DNA from: Acinetobacter indicus CIP 110367
Lineage (GTDB): Bacteria > Pseudomonadota > Gammaproteobacteria > Pseudomonadales > Moraxellaceae
DNA: 64,000 nucleotides
NCBI RefSeq assembly: GCF_000488255.1
Contig: NZ_KI530745.1
Span: 558,001-622,000, forward strand
Reading direction: 5' to 3'
In this document: positions 24,494-33,918 of the stretch, piece by piece
Position numbering within the stretch: position 1 is the first letter of the stretch
How the letters are laid out: each line of letters begins with the position of its first letter
Notes under the pieces: generated by a model
What the model was told of the DNA's origin: nothing
The model's input: the letters and a program-made list of their open reading frames with translations, nothing else
Database searches by the model: none
Program-made: the position numbers and the translations under genes

Positions 24494-24698
24494 TTCTTTA
24501 AACTTAGTAGTTTTAAGTTTTCTTTTCTTGTCTTTGGAGAGAGTACTTTTACCGTTATGCAAAACGTCAATGATAGTCGCCTAGATTGCGGTTTTTAAAG
24601 GTGATCAAGAACAGAGGATTTGCAGGAGCGCTGCGCCGTGGACAGATGAACCTGAACTTTTTAAGATTGATCCGATCCATCAAATGCCGGGACTAAAC
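24494..24698 (+). other. Orphan sequence with a C-terminal coding remnant
   Basis: In one plus frame the end of this stretch reads SAAPWTDEPELFKIDPIHQM followed by PGL and, across the IS481 insertion, NT and a stop. It looks like the last 30 or so residues of a lost gene. I do not recognise the family. The 5' part is AT-rich and shows nothing. Confidence 0.35.
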
Positions 24699-25718
24699 TG
24701 TGTGATTCATAGAGATCGTTTCAATTTAGCGATCTCTAAATCCATCTTGTAATTGGAGTGTTGAATCCGTTCATTGGATGGGTTGTATTGCTTCTGGACC
24801 TCATCAGAGAAAGGGGTTTCTTCACATAATTCAAAGTACCTTTCCATCGGTGTTTTACCTTTCAAAGCTGAATGTGGTCTCATCCAGTTATAGTAATGCT
24901 GCCATTCGGCTAGCTTGTCTTGGATATCTTCAGAATTAATATCGACAGTAGCGTAGAACTCAGATTTATCAGTCTTTTGAGAGCGCTCTACCTTGCCATT
25001 CAAATGAGGTGAACCTGGTTTATTTTGCCTAAATTTGATTCCATGCTGCATCAATTTTTTCTGTACTTTTTCAGCAAAAAATTTCCGCCCTCGATCGGTC
25101 TGTATTCGCTGTATGGGAAAAGGCATTTCTTCAATTACGCAGTCTAAAAAGTCGAGCGTATTCGCTGCTGTTCGGCGTTTATATATCCTTAAAACGCGAT
25201 ATCGTGTGCAGTCATCGATAGATGTGTACTGATATAGCCCAGGAACCAATTTACAGGTATCCATTTGAATTCTATCGCCTGGTAATGGGCGTTCATAACG
25301 AATGAAATCTGCTTTACGACGGAATTTTTTAATCGGTTTGACTTGATGGGTGGAGAGTACTTTATGGATAGTCGCTAAGGACAACGAGACTCCGTGCAGC
25401 CTCATCAATTCTGTTTGCAAACGTCGAGCACCCAGATTTCTAGCCGAGCGCATTTCCAATATTAAGGCTTCTAGCTCAGCATTGATTTTAGTATTTGGAG
25501 ATTTTAATGGGCGTTTACTCTGACTATTTAATCCATCAATACCTTGCTCAGAATATCGTTTCCACCACTTGCGTAATGTTGGTCTAGAAATGCCACATCT
25601 CCGACAGACTAGGCCAGCATCATTGATCTCTTCAAATAATTTAACCCATACGAGTCTTTGTTGAATTTCTCTGTTCATAAACACCAATTATATTGAAATG
25701 ATGTCTATGAATCACACA
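24699..25718 (-). mobile_element. IS481-family element, complete, with 7-bp target duplication
   Basis: Termini TGTGTGATTCATAGA are inverted at both ends of this 1020-bp element. ACTAAAC stands directly outside each end (24692-24698 and 25719-25725). It interrupted the orphan remnant next to IS3 copy 2 and is probably the most recent arrival here. Confidence 0.85.
24707..25678 (-). CDS. IS481-family transposase
   Basis: 323 residues from ATG 25678. N-terminal helix-turn-helix (CRRCGISRPTLRKWWKRY) is followed by the integrase core: RIQMDTCKL (first Asp), RIQTDRGRKFF (second Asp) and PHLNGKVERSQKT (Glu), then WQHYYNWMRPHSALKGKTP. All catalytic residues are present and the frame is open, so it may be active. 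Confidence 0.9.
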   Translation of the reverse strand: MNREIQQRLVWVKLFEEINDAGLVCRRCGISRPTLRKWWKRYSEQGIDGLNSQSKRPLKSPNTKINAELEALILEMRSARNLGARRLQTELMRLHGVSLSLATIHKVLSTHQVKPIKKFRRKADFIRYERPLPGDRIQMDTCKLVPGLYQYTSIDDCTRYRVLRIYKRRTAANTLDFLDCVIEEMPFPIQRIQTDRGRKFFAEKVQKKLMQHGIKFRQNKPGSPHLNGKVERSQKTDKSEFYATVDINSEDIQDKLAEWQHYYNWMRPHSALKGKTPMERYFELCEETPFSDEVQKQYNPSNERIQHSNYKMDLEIAKLKRSL

Positions 25719-25740
25719 ACTAAACACCTAAATCATCTGC

Positions 25741-26088
25741 TCATTTTTGATCATCTCGGCTACGGGTAGTTTGTTTATTCTTACCACGCCAAACACCTTG
25801 TATAGCTAGATTTTTCATCAATCGAACGACAGTACAACCTGCAATAACATAGCCTTCACGTTTCAGTTTTTGCCAGACCTTACGCACACCGTATCGACCT
25901 GAGCTTTCTTTCCAAATTCGTTTAATTTGTTCAGCATGATGAAGGTCATGCAGATCCCGTTTCACTCGATGTTCTGGATTTACTGTAAGATCTAAAGTCC
26001 GGTAATAGGTTGAAGAGGCAATCGGTAAAATTCTACAAATCGCCTCGACTCCGAACAGCTCTTTATTATTATGTATAAAATCCACCAT
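25741..26088 (-). pseudogene. IS3-family orfB, N-terminal fragment
   Basis: 115 residues of the HTH_21-type leader (RIWKESSGRYGVRKVWQKLKREGY, then VWRGKNKQTTRSRDDQK) end at a stop created by the junction, before the integrase core. Not functional. Confidence 0.75.
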
Positions 26089-26453
26089 TATTTGTGTGGG
26101 CGGCCGAGCTCCGCCTGGCCGAAAAAAGCGGCTGCTTTACGTAGAATTTCATTAGCATGCTTTAATTTGATTTCACGTTCTATTTGCTTCATTTTTTTCT
26201 TGATCAGATATCTGTTGTACTTTGACAGGATTTTGTTGATCTAAGTATTTTTGATACCAAATACGTAGTGTTTCAGGATTACAGCCAATTTTGGGAGCAA
26301 TTGCAGAAACTGCTGCCCAGTTCGATGGATAATCTTTTTCAGATTCAATCACAAGCTGAACCGCTCTTTCTCCGATTTCAGGGGTATATTTTGGTTTTGT
26401 CATTGGGACATTCTCTCAAGAAAGTTGGTCTCCGACAAACCCGGTACGGTTCA
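25742..26453 (-). mobile_element. IS3-family element copy 2, truncated
   Basis: The right terminus (CCGGTACGGTTCA at 26441-26453), orfA and the first third of orfB remain. The left half is lost where the sequence joins the orphan remnant. Same IS type as copy 1 at 16424; together the two copies nearly cover one full element. Confidence 0.8.
26173..26403 (-). CDS. IS3-family orfA (helix-turn-helix protein)
   Basis: 76 residues beginning MTKPKYTPEIGERAVQLVIE, a Tnp_1-type helix-turn-helix. An A7 run near the end (in DQEKNEAN) is the usual -1 slippage site; in the shifted frame the sequence continues IEREIKLKHANEILRKAAAFF toward orfB. Nonfunctional in transposition because orfB is truncated. 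Confidence 0.7.
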   Translation of the reverse strand: MTKPKYTPEIGERAVQLVIESEKDYPSNWAAVSAIAPKIGCNPETLRIWYQKYLDQQNPVKVQQISDQEKNEANRT

Positions 26454-26461
26454 GTAAAATA

Positions 26462-27358
26462 TCAGATCAGGTTTGAGCTAGTACCATTTAAGACATTGCG
26501 AATAACGTTCGTAAATTCTTTAACTACAGTTTCATCAGTTTTCCCTTTTTTCCAAAGTAATCCTGTAGTTCTCGTTGGTCGTGGATTTTCTAATGGGATA
26601 GCGCATACATCGGAGTTATCATGTATTGCTGTTTTTGCAACTATACCAGCCAAATCAGTATTTCTAACTAACTCGACAATTGGAGCAATCGCATTCATTT
26701 CGGCAATCACTAGAGGTTCAGCAGCAATCGTCTTAAAATAATAATCGAGTTTCTGGCGTGTGCCGAAGACTTTAGAGAGTAATACCATTCGTACATTATT
26801 TAACTCGATCATACGAACTTTTTTTCGTTTAGCTAATAAATGCTCTTTGGCAACAATCAGAACCATTTCCTCTGTATAAAGTGGATCAAACCATAACGTG
26901 CTTTCACCATCAGGTTTATAAGCAATTCCTAAGTCTAGTTGATCATTCTCTAGAGCTTTTAAAATTTCACTTTGAGGCAGCTCTTCTACACTAACACGGA
27001 TATCCTTATGACGAGCTAGAAAATCAGAAATACAGCGAGGCAGTAGGTTGGTATTAACGCTATATGTTGTACCTATGCGAATATGACCTGAAATATGTAC
27101 AGGAGGTGTTTGTATTGCATTGACTGCTAAATCAATTTGTTTTAATGCCTGAATAACTTCGGTTAATAGTCGGTCTCCGACTTCAGTTAGAAAGATTTTT
27201 TTTCCAACACGATCAAATAATTTAACATCCAATTCATCTTCTAATTGTTTAATTTGATGAGATAAGGTGGATTGTGTTACATGGCAGCGTTCAGCAGCTT
27301 TGGTGAAGTGTAACGTTTCTGCAAGTGTTGCAAAATATCGTAAGTGGCGTAATTCCAT
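26462..27358 (-). CDS. LysR-family regulator of the divergent citryl/CoA-transferase operon
   Basis: 298 residues: N-terminal winged helix-turn-helix ([40 protein letters not shown]) and a periplasmic-binding-protein-like effector domain (IRIGTTYSVNTNLLPRCISDFL onward), the standard LysR layout and length. It is divergent from the gene at 27490 with 131 bp between, the usual arrangement for control of the neighbour by a small aromatic- or acid-derived inducer. Its 3' end lies 8 bp from the truncated IS3 element, so an intact gene just escaped disruption. Confidence 0.9.
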   Translation of the reverse strand: MELRHLRYFATLAETLHFTKAAERCHVTQSTLSHQIKQLEDELDVKLFDRVGKKIFLTEVGDRLLTEVIQALKQIDLAVNAIQTPPVHISGHIRIGTTYSVNTNLLPRCISDFLARHKDIRVSVEELPQSEILKALENDQLDLGIAYKPDGESTLWFDPLYTEEMVLIVAKEHLLAKRKKVRMIELNNVRMVLLSKVFGTRQKLDYYFKTIAAEPLVIAEMNAIAPIVELVRNTDLAGIVAKTAIHDNSDVCAIPLENPRPTRTTGLLWKKGKTDETVVKEFTNVIRNVLNGTSSNLI

Positions 27359-27489
27359 ACTGTTTTAATCCATTGATGTTATCAATTATTTTTATCTAAA
27401 ATAATCACTTTTATCGTATAAGTAAACCCTATATTTTAATATCTGACTCAAGGAATATTTACATCTTGCTATACAAAGGATGAAAGAAA
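27359..27489. promoter_or_regulatory. LysR-controlled divergent promoter region
   Basis: AT-rich 131-bp gap between the LysR gene and the operon. Interrupted dyads such as GATAAAAGTGATTATTTTAGAT on the minus strand could be T-N11-A type boxes, but none is decisive. A ribosome site AAAGGATG precedes 27490. Confidence 0.45.
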
Positions 27490-28290
27490 ATGAAAATAGG
27501 AAAGGTGATACAGCCATCAAGTGCTATTTGTACATCGAATGAAGAAACAATCATTGTTCGTGGTTCTGACTTGTGTAATGACATCATTGGTAAAATGAGT
27601 TTTACCGAATATTTCTATTTTTTACTTACGGGTGAAAAACCAAATCAAGCAACACTAGAAGTAGTCAATGCAACATTAATTTCGATTGCTGAACATGGTT
27701 TTGTACCAAGTGTACAAGCAGCACGTATGACCTTTGCCGCATCGCCAGAAGCATTACAGGGTGCCGTTGCAGCAGGTCTGCTGGGTTGTGGTTCGGTGAT
27801 ATTAGGTGCTTCAGCGAATGCTGGAGAATTTTTTACAGATATAAGAAATCTGATGCTAAAAGGTCATAGTGCTGAACAAGCTGCAACAGAAATTATTAAA
27901 CAATATCGTATTGAAATGAAAGCTATTCCTGGATACGGACATCCATTGCACAAAGAGCGCGATCCTAGGGTAACAGCATTATTTAAAGTCGCAGAAAATG
28001 CAGGTTCAAATTTAGAATTTATTGCTATTGCAGATGCTGTAGAAAGGGTGATCCCTGAAATTGTAGGTAAACAACTCAAACTTAATGTATCAGCGGCTAT
28101 TCCTGCAGTATTACTTGGCGCTGGTTTTCCTTTAAAAGCTTTACGTGGCATTCCAATTTTAGCTCGTTGCGCAGGTCTTATTGCACATCTTTATGAAGAA
28201 CAAGAACAGCCTGTTGGTTTTGCATTGTCTTATCAGGCGACACGCGAATATCAATATACAGGTACAGTTCCTGAAAACTTTAAGTCATAA
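27490..28290 (+). CDS. Citryl-CoA lyase-like protein of the citrate synthase fold
   Basis: 266 residues, much shorter than citrate synthase (about 430). The catalytic-type segments EHGFVPSVQAAR (His region) and IPGYGHPLHKERDPR (second His) are present, with AAGLLGCGSVILGA between, as in short citryl-CoA lyase-type members of the citrate synthase family. Such proteins cleave or form C-C bonds of CoA thioesters of hydroxy-diacids. With the CaiB and LeuCD neighbours, a citramalyl-CoA- or malyl-CoA-type substrate is plausible, but this is inference. Confidence 0.75.
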   Translation: MKIGKVIQPSSAICTSNEETIIVRGSDLCNDIIGKMSFTEYFYFLLTGEKPNQATLEVVNATLISIAEHGFVPSVQAARMTFAASPEALQGAVAAGLLGCGSVILGASANAGEFFTDIRNLMLKGHSAEQAATEIIKQYRIEMKAIPGYGHPLHKERDPRVTALFKVAENAGSNLEFIAIADAVERVIPEIVGKQLKLNVSAAIPAVLLGAGFPLKALRGIPILARCAGLIAHLYEEQEQPVGFALSYQATREYQYTGTVPENFKS

Positions 28291-28317
28291 ATTAAAAAAA
28301 TATAGGAGTTTTTTAAT

Positions 28318-29451
28318 ATGAAAGGTGTATTAGATGGTGTGACAGTCATTGAACAAGGAACGTTCATTACGGGTCCCAATGCTGGAATGTTGCTTGCCGA
28401 TTTGGGCGCGACAGTGATAAAAGTGGAGCAACCTCAAACTGGCGATCCATTTCGTGCATTCAAAGGGGGTTTGTATAGTCCACATTTTCAAACTTATAAT
28501 CGTAATAAGCGAAGCGTAACATTAAATACAAAGTTACCAGAAGATCTAGCCATTTTCGATCAACTTATTAAAGATGCTGACGTTTATATTCAAAATTTTC
28601 GTCCGAATGCAGCAGAGCGCTTAAATGTTGGTGAGACACGATTACGTGAGCTTAATCCAAAGTTAATCTATTGTGCTATTAGTGGTTTTGGGAAAGAGGG
28701 ACCTGCTGCATCTAGACCCGCTTATGATACTGTTGCACAAGCTGCAAGTGGTTTTTTAAAATTATTGATTAACCCTGAAAATCCTCGGGTAGTTGGTCCA
28801 GCAATTGCTGATTCATTGACGGGTTTTTATGCTGCTTACGGTATATTAGGTGCTTTGTATGAACGGCATAATACGGGTCTAGGACGTACGATTGAACTGT
28901 CTATGCTGGAATCAATGTGTCACTTTAATCTTGATGCTTTTACACATTTGTTTTCTGCACAAGAAGTTATGGGGCCGTATAGTCGACCTGCGGTTTCACA
29001 ATCTTATGTACTTGAGTGTTCTGACAAAAAATGGTTGGCATTACATATGTCATCGCCAGAAAAGTTTTGGCAAGGTTTGGCGAATGCTATTGATCAGCCT
29101 GAATTATTAACACAAACATTATTTCAGGATCGAAGTGAACGCATTAAAAATCAAGATTTGATTATGCGCTATCTACAATCAATATTTAATAAAAAAAGTC
29201 GAGAAGAATGGTGTAAAAGATTGGAATTAGAGGATGTACCACATTCTCCAATGTATGATACAGAAGAAGTAATTAATGATCCTCAAGTAAAGCAGTTACA
29301 AATTCAGATTAAAGCAAATCACCCAGAAGGTGGCGAATGGCATACTATCAGATCGCCAATCAGTTTTGATGGTCAACGTCCATTAGAAGTCACAGCACCA
29401 CCAATATTGGGTGAGGCAAATGATGAAATTAGAAAAAAATATGCTGGGTAG
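28318..29451 (+). CDS. CaiB/BaiF-family (class III) CoA-transferase
   Basis: 377 residues. N-terminal LDGVTVIEQGTFITGPNAGMLLADLGATVIKVEQP is diagnostic for the family; the catalytic Asp is expected in AIADSLTGFY. Enzymes of this family move CoA between carboxylic acids through a covalent Asp intermediate. It sits 27 bp after the lyase-like gene with AGGAG before the ATG. Probably activates the hydroxy-diacid for the upstream lyase. Confidence 0.88.
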   Translation: MKGVLDGVTVIEQGTFITGPNAGMLLADLGATVIKVEQPQTGDPFRAFKGGLYSPHFQTYNRNKRSVTLNTKLPEDLAIFDQLIKDADVYIQNFRPNAAERLNVGETRLRELNPKLIYCAISGFGKEGPAASRPAYDTVAQAASGFLKLLINPENPRVVGPAIADSLTGFYAAYGILGALYERHNTGLGRTIELSMLESMCHFNLDAFTHLFSAQEVMGPYSRPAVSQSYVLECSDKKWLALHMSSPEKFWQGLANAIDQPELLTQTLFQDRSERIKNQDLIMRYLQSIFNKKSREEWCKRLELEDVPHSPMYDTEEVINDPQVKQLQIQIKANHPEGGEWHTIRSPISFDGQRPLEVTAPPILGEANDEIRKKYAG

Positions 29452-29492
29452 GGGTTATTTATCAGACTAATTGTGAATTTTAAGGATAAATG

Positions 29493-30911
29493 ATGGCAAA
29501 AACACTCTATGACAAAATATGGGACAGCCACCTGATTGAGCAAGATAAAAATGGTGAAGGACTGATTTATATTGATCGTCAATTGATTAATGAAGTGACT
29601 AGTCCACAGGCTTATCAGGGTTTATATGAAGCTGGGCGTTCATTGTGGCGACCTGAAAGTGTTGTTGCTACAGCGGACCATAATACCCCCACACTTAATA
29701 TTCATGCTGAAATTCCTGATCAGTTGTCTAGAGAGCAAGTCGCCTTATTGACAAAAAATATTGAATTTACAGGCGCTAGACATTTTTTTCCTTATGCTAG
29801 CAAGAACCAAGGTATTTTGCATGTTGTCAGTCCTGAACTGGGGCTGACTCAACCGGGTATGACGATCGCATGTGGCGATTCACATACTTCAACACATGGT
29901 GCATTAGCAGCTTTAGCATTCGGTATTGGTACATCAGAGATTGAACATATTCTGGCGACACAAAGTTTGTGGCTAAAGAAGTTTAAAAATTATGGTATCT
30001 ATATAAATGGGCAATTAAATCAGGGTGTTTATTCAAAAGATATTGCTTTATATATTATTCAAAATATTGGATCTGCAGGTGCGGTTAATCATGTGATTGA
30101 ATACTTAGGTGATACAGTTCATCAAATGTCTATCGAGGCTCGCATGACATTATGTAATATGGCAGTTGAAGCAGGCGCTCGTACAGGAATTATTGCTGTT
30201 GATGATGTAACGATTGAGTATTTGAGGACATTACCATTTAGCCCAATTGACGAGCAACTTAACCAAGCAATTGACTATTGGCGGACTTTATATAGCGATG
30301 ACAATGCAAAATTTGATCGGATATTTACGATAGATGCTACTCAAGTTGTACCTATGGTTACGTGGGGAACTTCACCTGATATGGCATGCTCTGTTAACAG
30401 CATAATCCCATATCCTGAAGATTATGTTGATCCTGTAAAACAAAAGAGTGTTGTGCGAGCACTCCAATATATGGGGTTAGAGTCAGGTTCTAAATTATCA
30501 GATCTTCAATTTGATAAGGTATTTATCGGTTCTTGCACTAATTCTAGAATTGAAGATCTGAGGATCGTAGCAAATATTGTCAAAGATAAAAAAATTGCTT
30601 CGACGCTTAAGCAAGCATTGATTGTTCCAGGTTCTGGGAAGGTAAAAGCACAAGCTGAACTAGAAGGTCTTGATAAGATATTTTTGGCAGCCGGCTTTGA
30701 GTGGCGTTCGCCAGGGTGTTCAATGTGTTTAGGCATGAATGATGATCACTTAAATCCTAAGGAGCGTTGTGCATCAACGTCTAATCGTAATTTTGAAGGT
30801 CGACAAGGTGCAGGTGGGAGAACACACCTCATGAGTCCAGCAACGGCAGCAGCTACTGCAATCCATGGTGTTTTAACCGATCCTAGGCGTTATATTTATG
30901 AAACCATTTAA
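29493..30911 (+). CDS. LeuC-like hydro-lyase large subunit ([4Fe-4S])
   Basis: 472 residues from ATG 29493, chosen for its spacing from AAGGA over ATG 29490 and for the family start MAKTLYDKIWDSH. Aconitase-superfamily cluster ligands are in IGSCTNSR and PGCSMCLGM; the arginine-rich ERCASTSNRNFEGRQG block and PATAAATAI follow. It is the large subunit of a two-subunit hydratase such as isopropylmalate isomerase, maleate or citraconate hydratase. Its place among aromatic genes speaks against leucine biosynthesis. Confidence 0.85.
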   Translation: MAKTLYDKIWDSHLIEQDKNGEGLIYIDRQLINEVTSPQAYQGLYEAGRSLWRPESVVATADHNTPTLNIHAEIPDQLSREQVALLTKNIEFTGARHFFPYASKNQGILHVVSPELGLTQPGMTIACGDSHTSTHGALAALAFGIGTSEIEHILATQSLWLKKFKNYGIYINGQLNQGVYSKDIALYIIQNIGSAGAVNHVIEYLGDTVHQMSIEARMTLCNMAVEAGARTGIIAVDDVTIEYLRTLPFSPIDEQLNQAIDYWRTLYSDDNAKFDRIFTIDATQVVPMVTWGTSPDMACSVNSIIPYPEDYVDPVKQKSVVRALQYMGLESGSKLSDLQFDKVFIGSCTNSRIEDLRIVANIVKDKKIASTLKQALIVPGSGKVKAQAELEGLDKIFLAAGFEWRSPGCSMCLGMNDDHLNPKERCASTSNRNFEGRQGAGGRTHLMSPATAAATAIHGVLTDPRRYIYETI

Positions 30912-31530
30912 GACTGAATCTGGGATAGTTGCAATTTTAGATAGAGATAATGTCGATACTGATGCCATCATGCCAAAACAGTTTATGAAATCTGTAAACA
31001 AAAATGGATTAGGTCAGTTCTTGTTTGATGAATGGCGTTATCTTGATCAAGGATATCTAGGTATAGATTGTCAGCATCGTCCATTAAATCCAGATTTTGA
31101 ACTTAATTTACCCCAATATAAGAATGCGAGTATCCTAATAACACGTAGTAATTTCGATTGTGGCTCTTCACGAGAACATGCACCTTGGGCATTAGCAGAA
31201 TACGGTTTTAAAGTCATTATTGCTGAAAGTTTTGCGAATATTTTTTATTCTAACTGTATTAAAAATGGCATGCTCTTAATCGTTCTTAATAAAGAAGTGA
31301 TTAATGAATTATGTGAGGAAATTCGATTAAAACAAAAAATGGAAATAACAGTGGATTTGGAGAACATGATCATTATTACTCTATCAAAGACTATTGGATT
31401 TAATATAGATCCTTCAGTTAAACATACTTTAATCCATGGTTTAGATGATATTGAAAAAACACTCGAATATGCAGATAAAATTATAAAATTTGAGGAAAAA
31501 AGATTTATAGATTATCCGTGGATTATTTAA
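30898..31530 (+). CDS. LeuD-like hydro-lyase small subunit
   Basis: 210 residues, standard LeuD length. Typical segments: DRDNVDTDAIMPKQFMK, DEWRYLD, NFDCGSSREHAPWAL and ESFANIFYSNCIKNGMLLI. It overlaps the large-subunit gene by 14 bp, which suggests coupled translation of the heterodimer. Last gene of the four-gene operon; an IS17-like copy begins 4 bp beyond its stop. Confidence 0.88.
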   Translation: MKPFKTESGIVAILDRDNVDTDAIMPKQFMKSVNKNGLGQFLFDEWRYLDQGYLGIDCQHRPLNPDFELNLPQYKNASILITRSNFDCGSSREHAPWALAEYGFKVIIAESFANIFYSNCIKNGMLLIVLNKEVINELCEEIRLKQKMEITVDLENMIIITLSKTIGFNIDPSVKHTLIHGLDDIEKTLEYADKIIKFEEKRFIDYPWII

Positions 31531-31548
31531 TATAGGCTTTGTTGCATA

Positions 31549-32034
<486 letters not shown>

Positions 32035-32765
32035 CGTAAACTACATATTGGTATAGATGCTAAAACCTTACAAATACGTGCTATTCAGCTCACAACCAAT
32101 AATGTCAGTGATTCACAGGTGCTTGATGATTTACGTAATCAGATTCCACAAGATGAGCGGATTGACTCTGTTTATACCGATGGAGCTTATAACACCAAGC
32201 AATGCCGTCAGGTCATTGCAGATCGGCAAGCGCATGCGGAGATTCCACCTAGAAAAAATGCGAAACCATGGAAAGATACAAAGAGTAGCTCGCGATAGCG
32301 AAATGAATTACTTCGAACAGTTGCACGTTTAGGCAGGACACTATGGAAAAAATGGTCAAGCTATCATCGGCGAAGTTTGGTTGAAACTAAGATGCACTGC
32401 ATTAAATTATTAGGAGATAAACTCAGTGCAAGGAGTTTTGAAAGCCAAGTCAAAGAGATTCATGCATGTGTAACTGTCCTGAACAGATTTACTGAATTAG
32501 GTCGACCACTTACCCAAGTTACGCCTTAAATTTGGCTCAATTAGGGGCGCTTTGCCTTTCAAATCTTTGTGCAATAAAGCCTGATTGATTCAAGGTCTAG
32601 TATTTAAATTCCCATTATTCATAGTTAGTTAAATCTATAATTTAGAATTAATACCTTCAGAGTATCCCTGTCAGAGATATTTGATATTTGAAAGCGTTTT
32701 TAAACTCATCTACAAAGGAATGAGTTAAATGAAATAGTTCAATAAATATAGCAAGGAGATGCTAG

Positions 32766-33845
32766 ATGAATAAGATGATTTTTAAAACGTACACTCAGTC
32801 TGAGCATGTTTTTTTTAAAGACTGCTGGTATGTCGCTGCGCTTTCAACCGATGTTGATGCATTTAATCTATTTAAGCGCAAAATTATGAATATCAACGTG
32901 GTGATTTATCGTACTGAAGATGGTAAGCCGGTTGCGCTACATGATCGTTGCCCTCATCGTTTTGCACCTTTAAGTTTAGGGAGAAGAGAAGGTGATCAAT
33001 TGGTTTGCCCATATCATGCTTTAAAATTTGATTGCACTGGTCAATGTATACATAATCCTCATGGGAAAGGTCACATCCCAACTGCAGCGATAGTACAGGC
33101 TTTTCCTTTAGTAGAACGCTATGGTTTTATTTGGATTTGGATGGGTAATACAGAAAAAGTAGACGAGAATTTAATCCCGGATTACAGCGAACTAGTGTCA
33201 GGACATCCAAATTCGGTTGGTCATACTTATATGCATGTGAAATGCAATTTTGAACTCTTAACCGATAACGTGATGGATTTAAGTCATATCGATCATGTAC
33301 ATGGTGAGATTATTACAACGCGGGGCAAACTGTCACCAATTATTCCACAAGTTACAGAAACACATAATAGTATTTCTGCACGTTGGGAATGGGAGCAACA
33401 ACCTGCAATGATGATTTTTGCACCATTGTTGCCAGATCCACAAGAATCAGCTCAACAATATTTTAACATCATATGGACGGCACCGTCGCATATTCAACTT
33501 ACTGTTGCTGCTGTACAAAATGGAGAGTTTGGCGTAGATGACTTAAATCAATATGATTTACATACTACAACACCTGAAACTGATACTACAACGCACTATT
33601 TCTTTGCGACACGTCGTAATCATATCGAAGAAGATGCAAGTTTTAATGTGATGAAAATTCAGAATATGCATCGTGCATTTGAAGATGAAGATGTACCGCT
33701 ACTTGAAGCAGTACAGACAGAGATGGAAACTACAGATTTCTTTTCTTTAGACCCAGTATTAATGTCAAACGATATTGCACCTGTACGTGTACGTAAAAAA
33801 CTTTTAGAGCTGATTAATCAAGAAACACAACAAAATCAAGCTTAA
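32766..33845 (+). CDS. Rieske non-heme iron oxygenase, VanA-type aromatic oxygenase
   Basis: 359 residues. The Rieske [2Fe-2S] motif CPHR-x15-CPYH (about residues 60-82) is followed by the mononuclear-iron motif in LTDNVMDLSHIDHVH (Asp, His, His). Length and layout are those of single-component-type VanA/DdmC/TsaM enzymes, which demethylate or hydroxylate aromatic acids with a VanB-like reductase. That reductase follows. AAGGAG lies before the ATG. Substrate unknown: a methoxy- or methyl-aromatic acid is the family default. Confidence 0.88.
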   Translation: MNKMIFKTYTQSEHVFFKDCWYVAALSTDVDAFNLFKRKIMNINVVIYRTEDGKPVALHDRCPHRFAPLSLGRREGDQLVCPYHALKFDCTGQCIHNPHGKGHIPTAAIVQAFPLVERYGFIWIWMGNTEKVDENLIPDYSELVSGHPNSVGHTYMHVKCNFELLTDNVMDLSHIDHVHGEIITTRGKLSPIIPQVTETHNSISARWEWEQQPAMMIFAPLLPDPQESAQQYFNIIWTAPSHIQLTVAAVQNGEFGVDDLNQYDLHTTTPETDTTTHYFFATRRNHIEEDASFNVMKIQNMHRAFEDEDVPLLEAVQTEMETTDFFSLDPVLMSNDIAPVRVRKKLLELINQETQQNQA

Positions 33846-33918
33846 ATATTATCAATCCATCGTGAAGTGCTTATTGTTAAGTACTTCATATTCATCGCAC
33901 TAAAAGGAAGTGGTGGTT

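Noticed and set aside
27490..31530. Leucine biosynthesis or TCA-cycle genes
   Set aside because: LeuC and LeuD match those families in sequence, but leuB is absent and the partners are a CoA-transferase and a short lyase under a LysR gene, which fits catabolism better.
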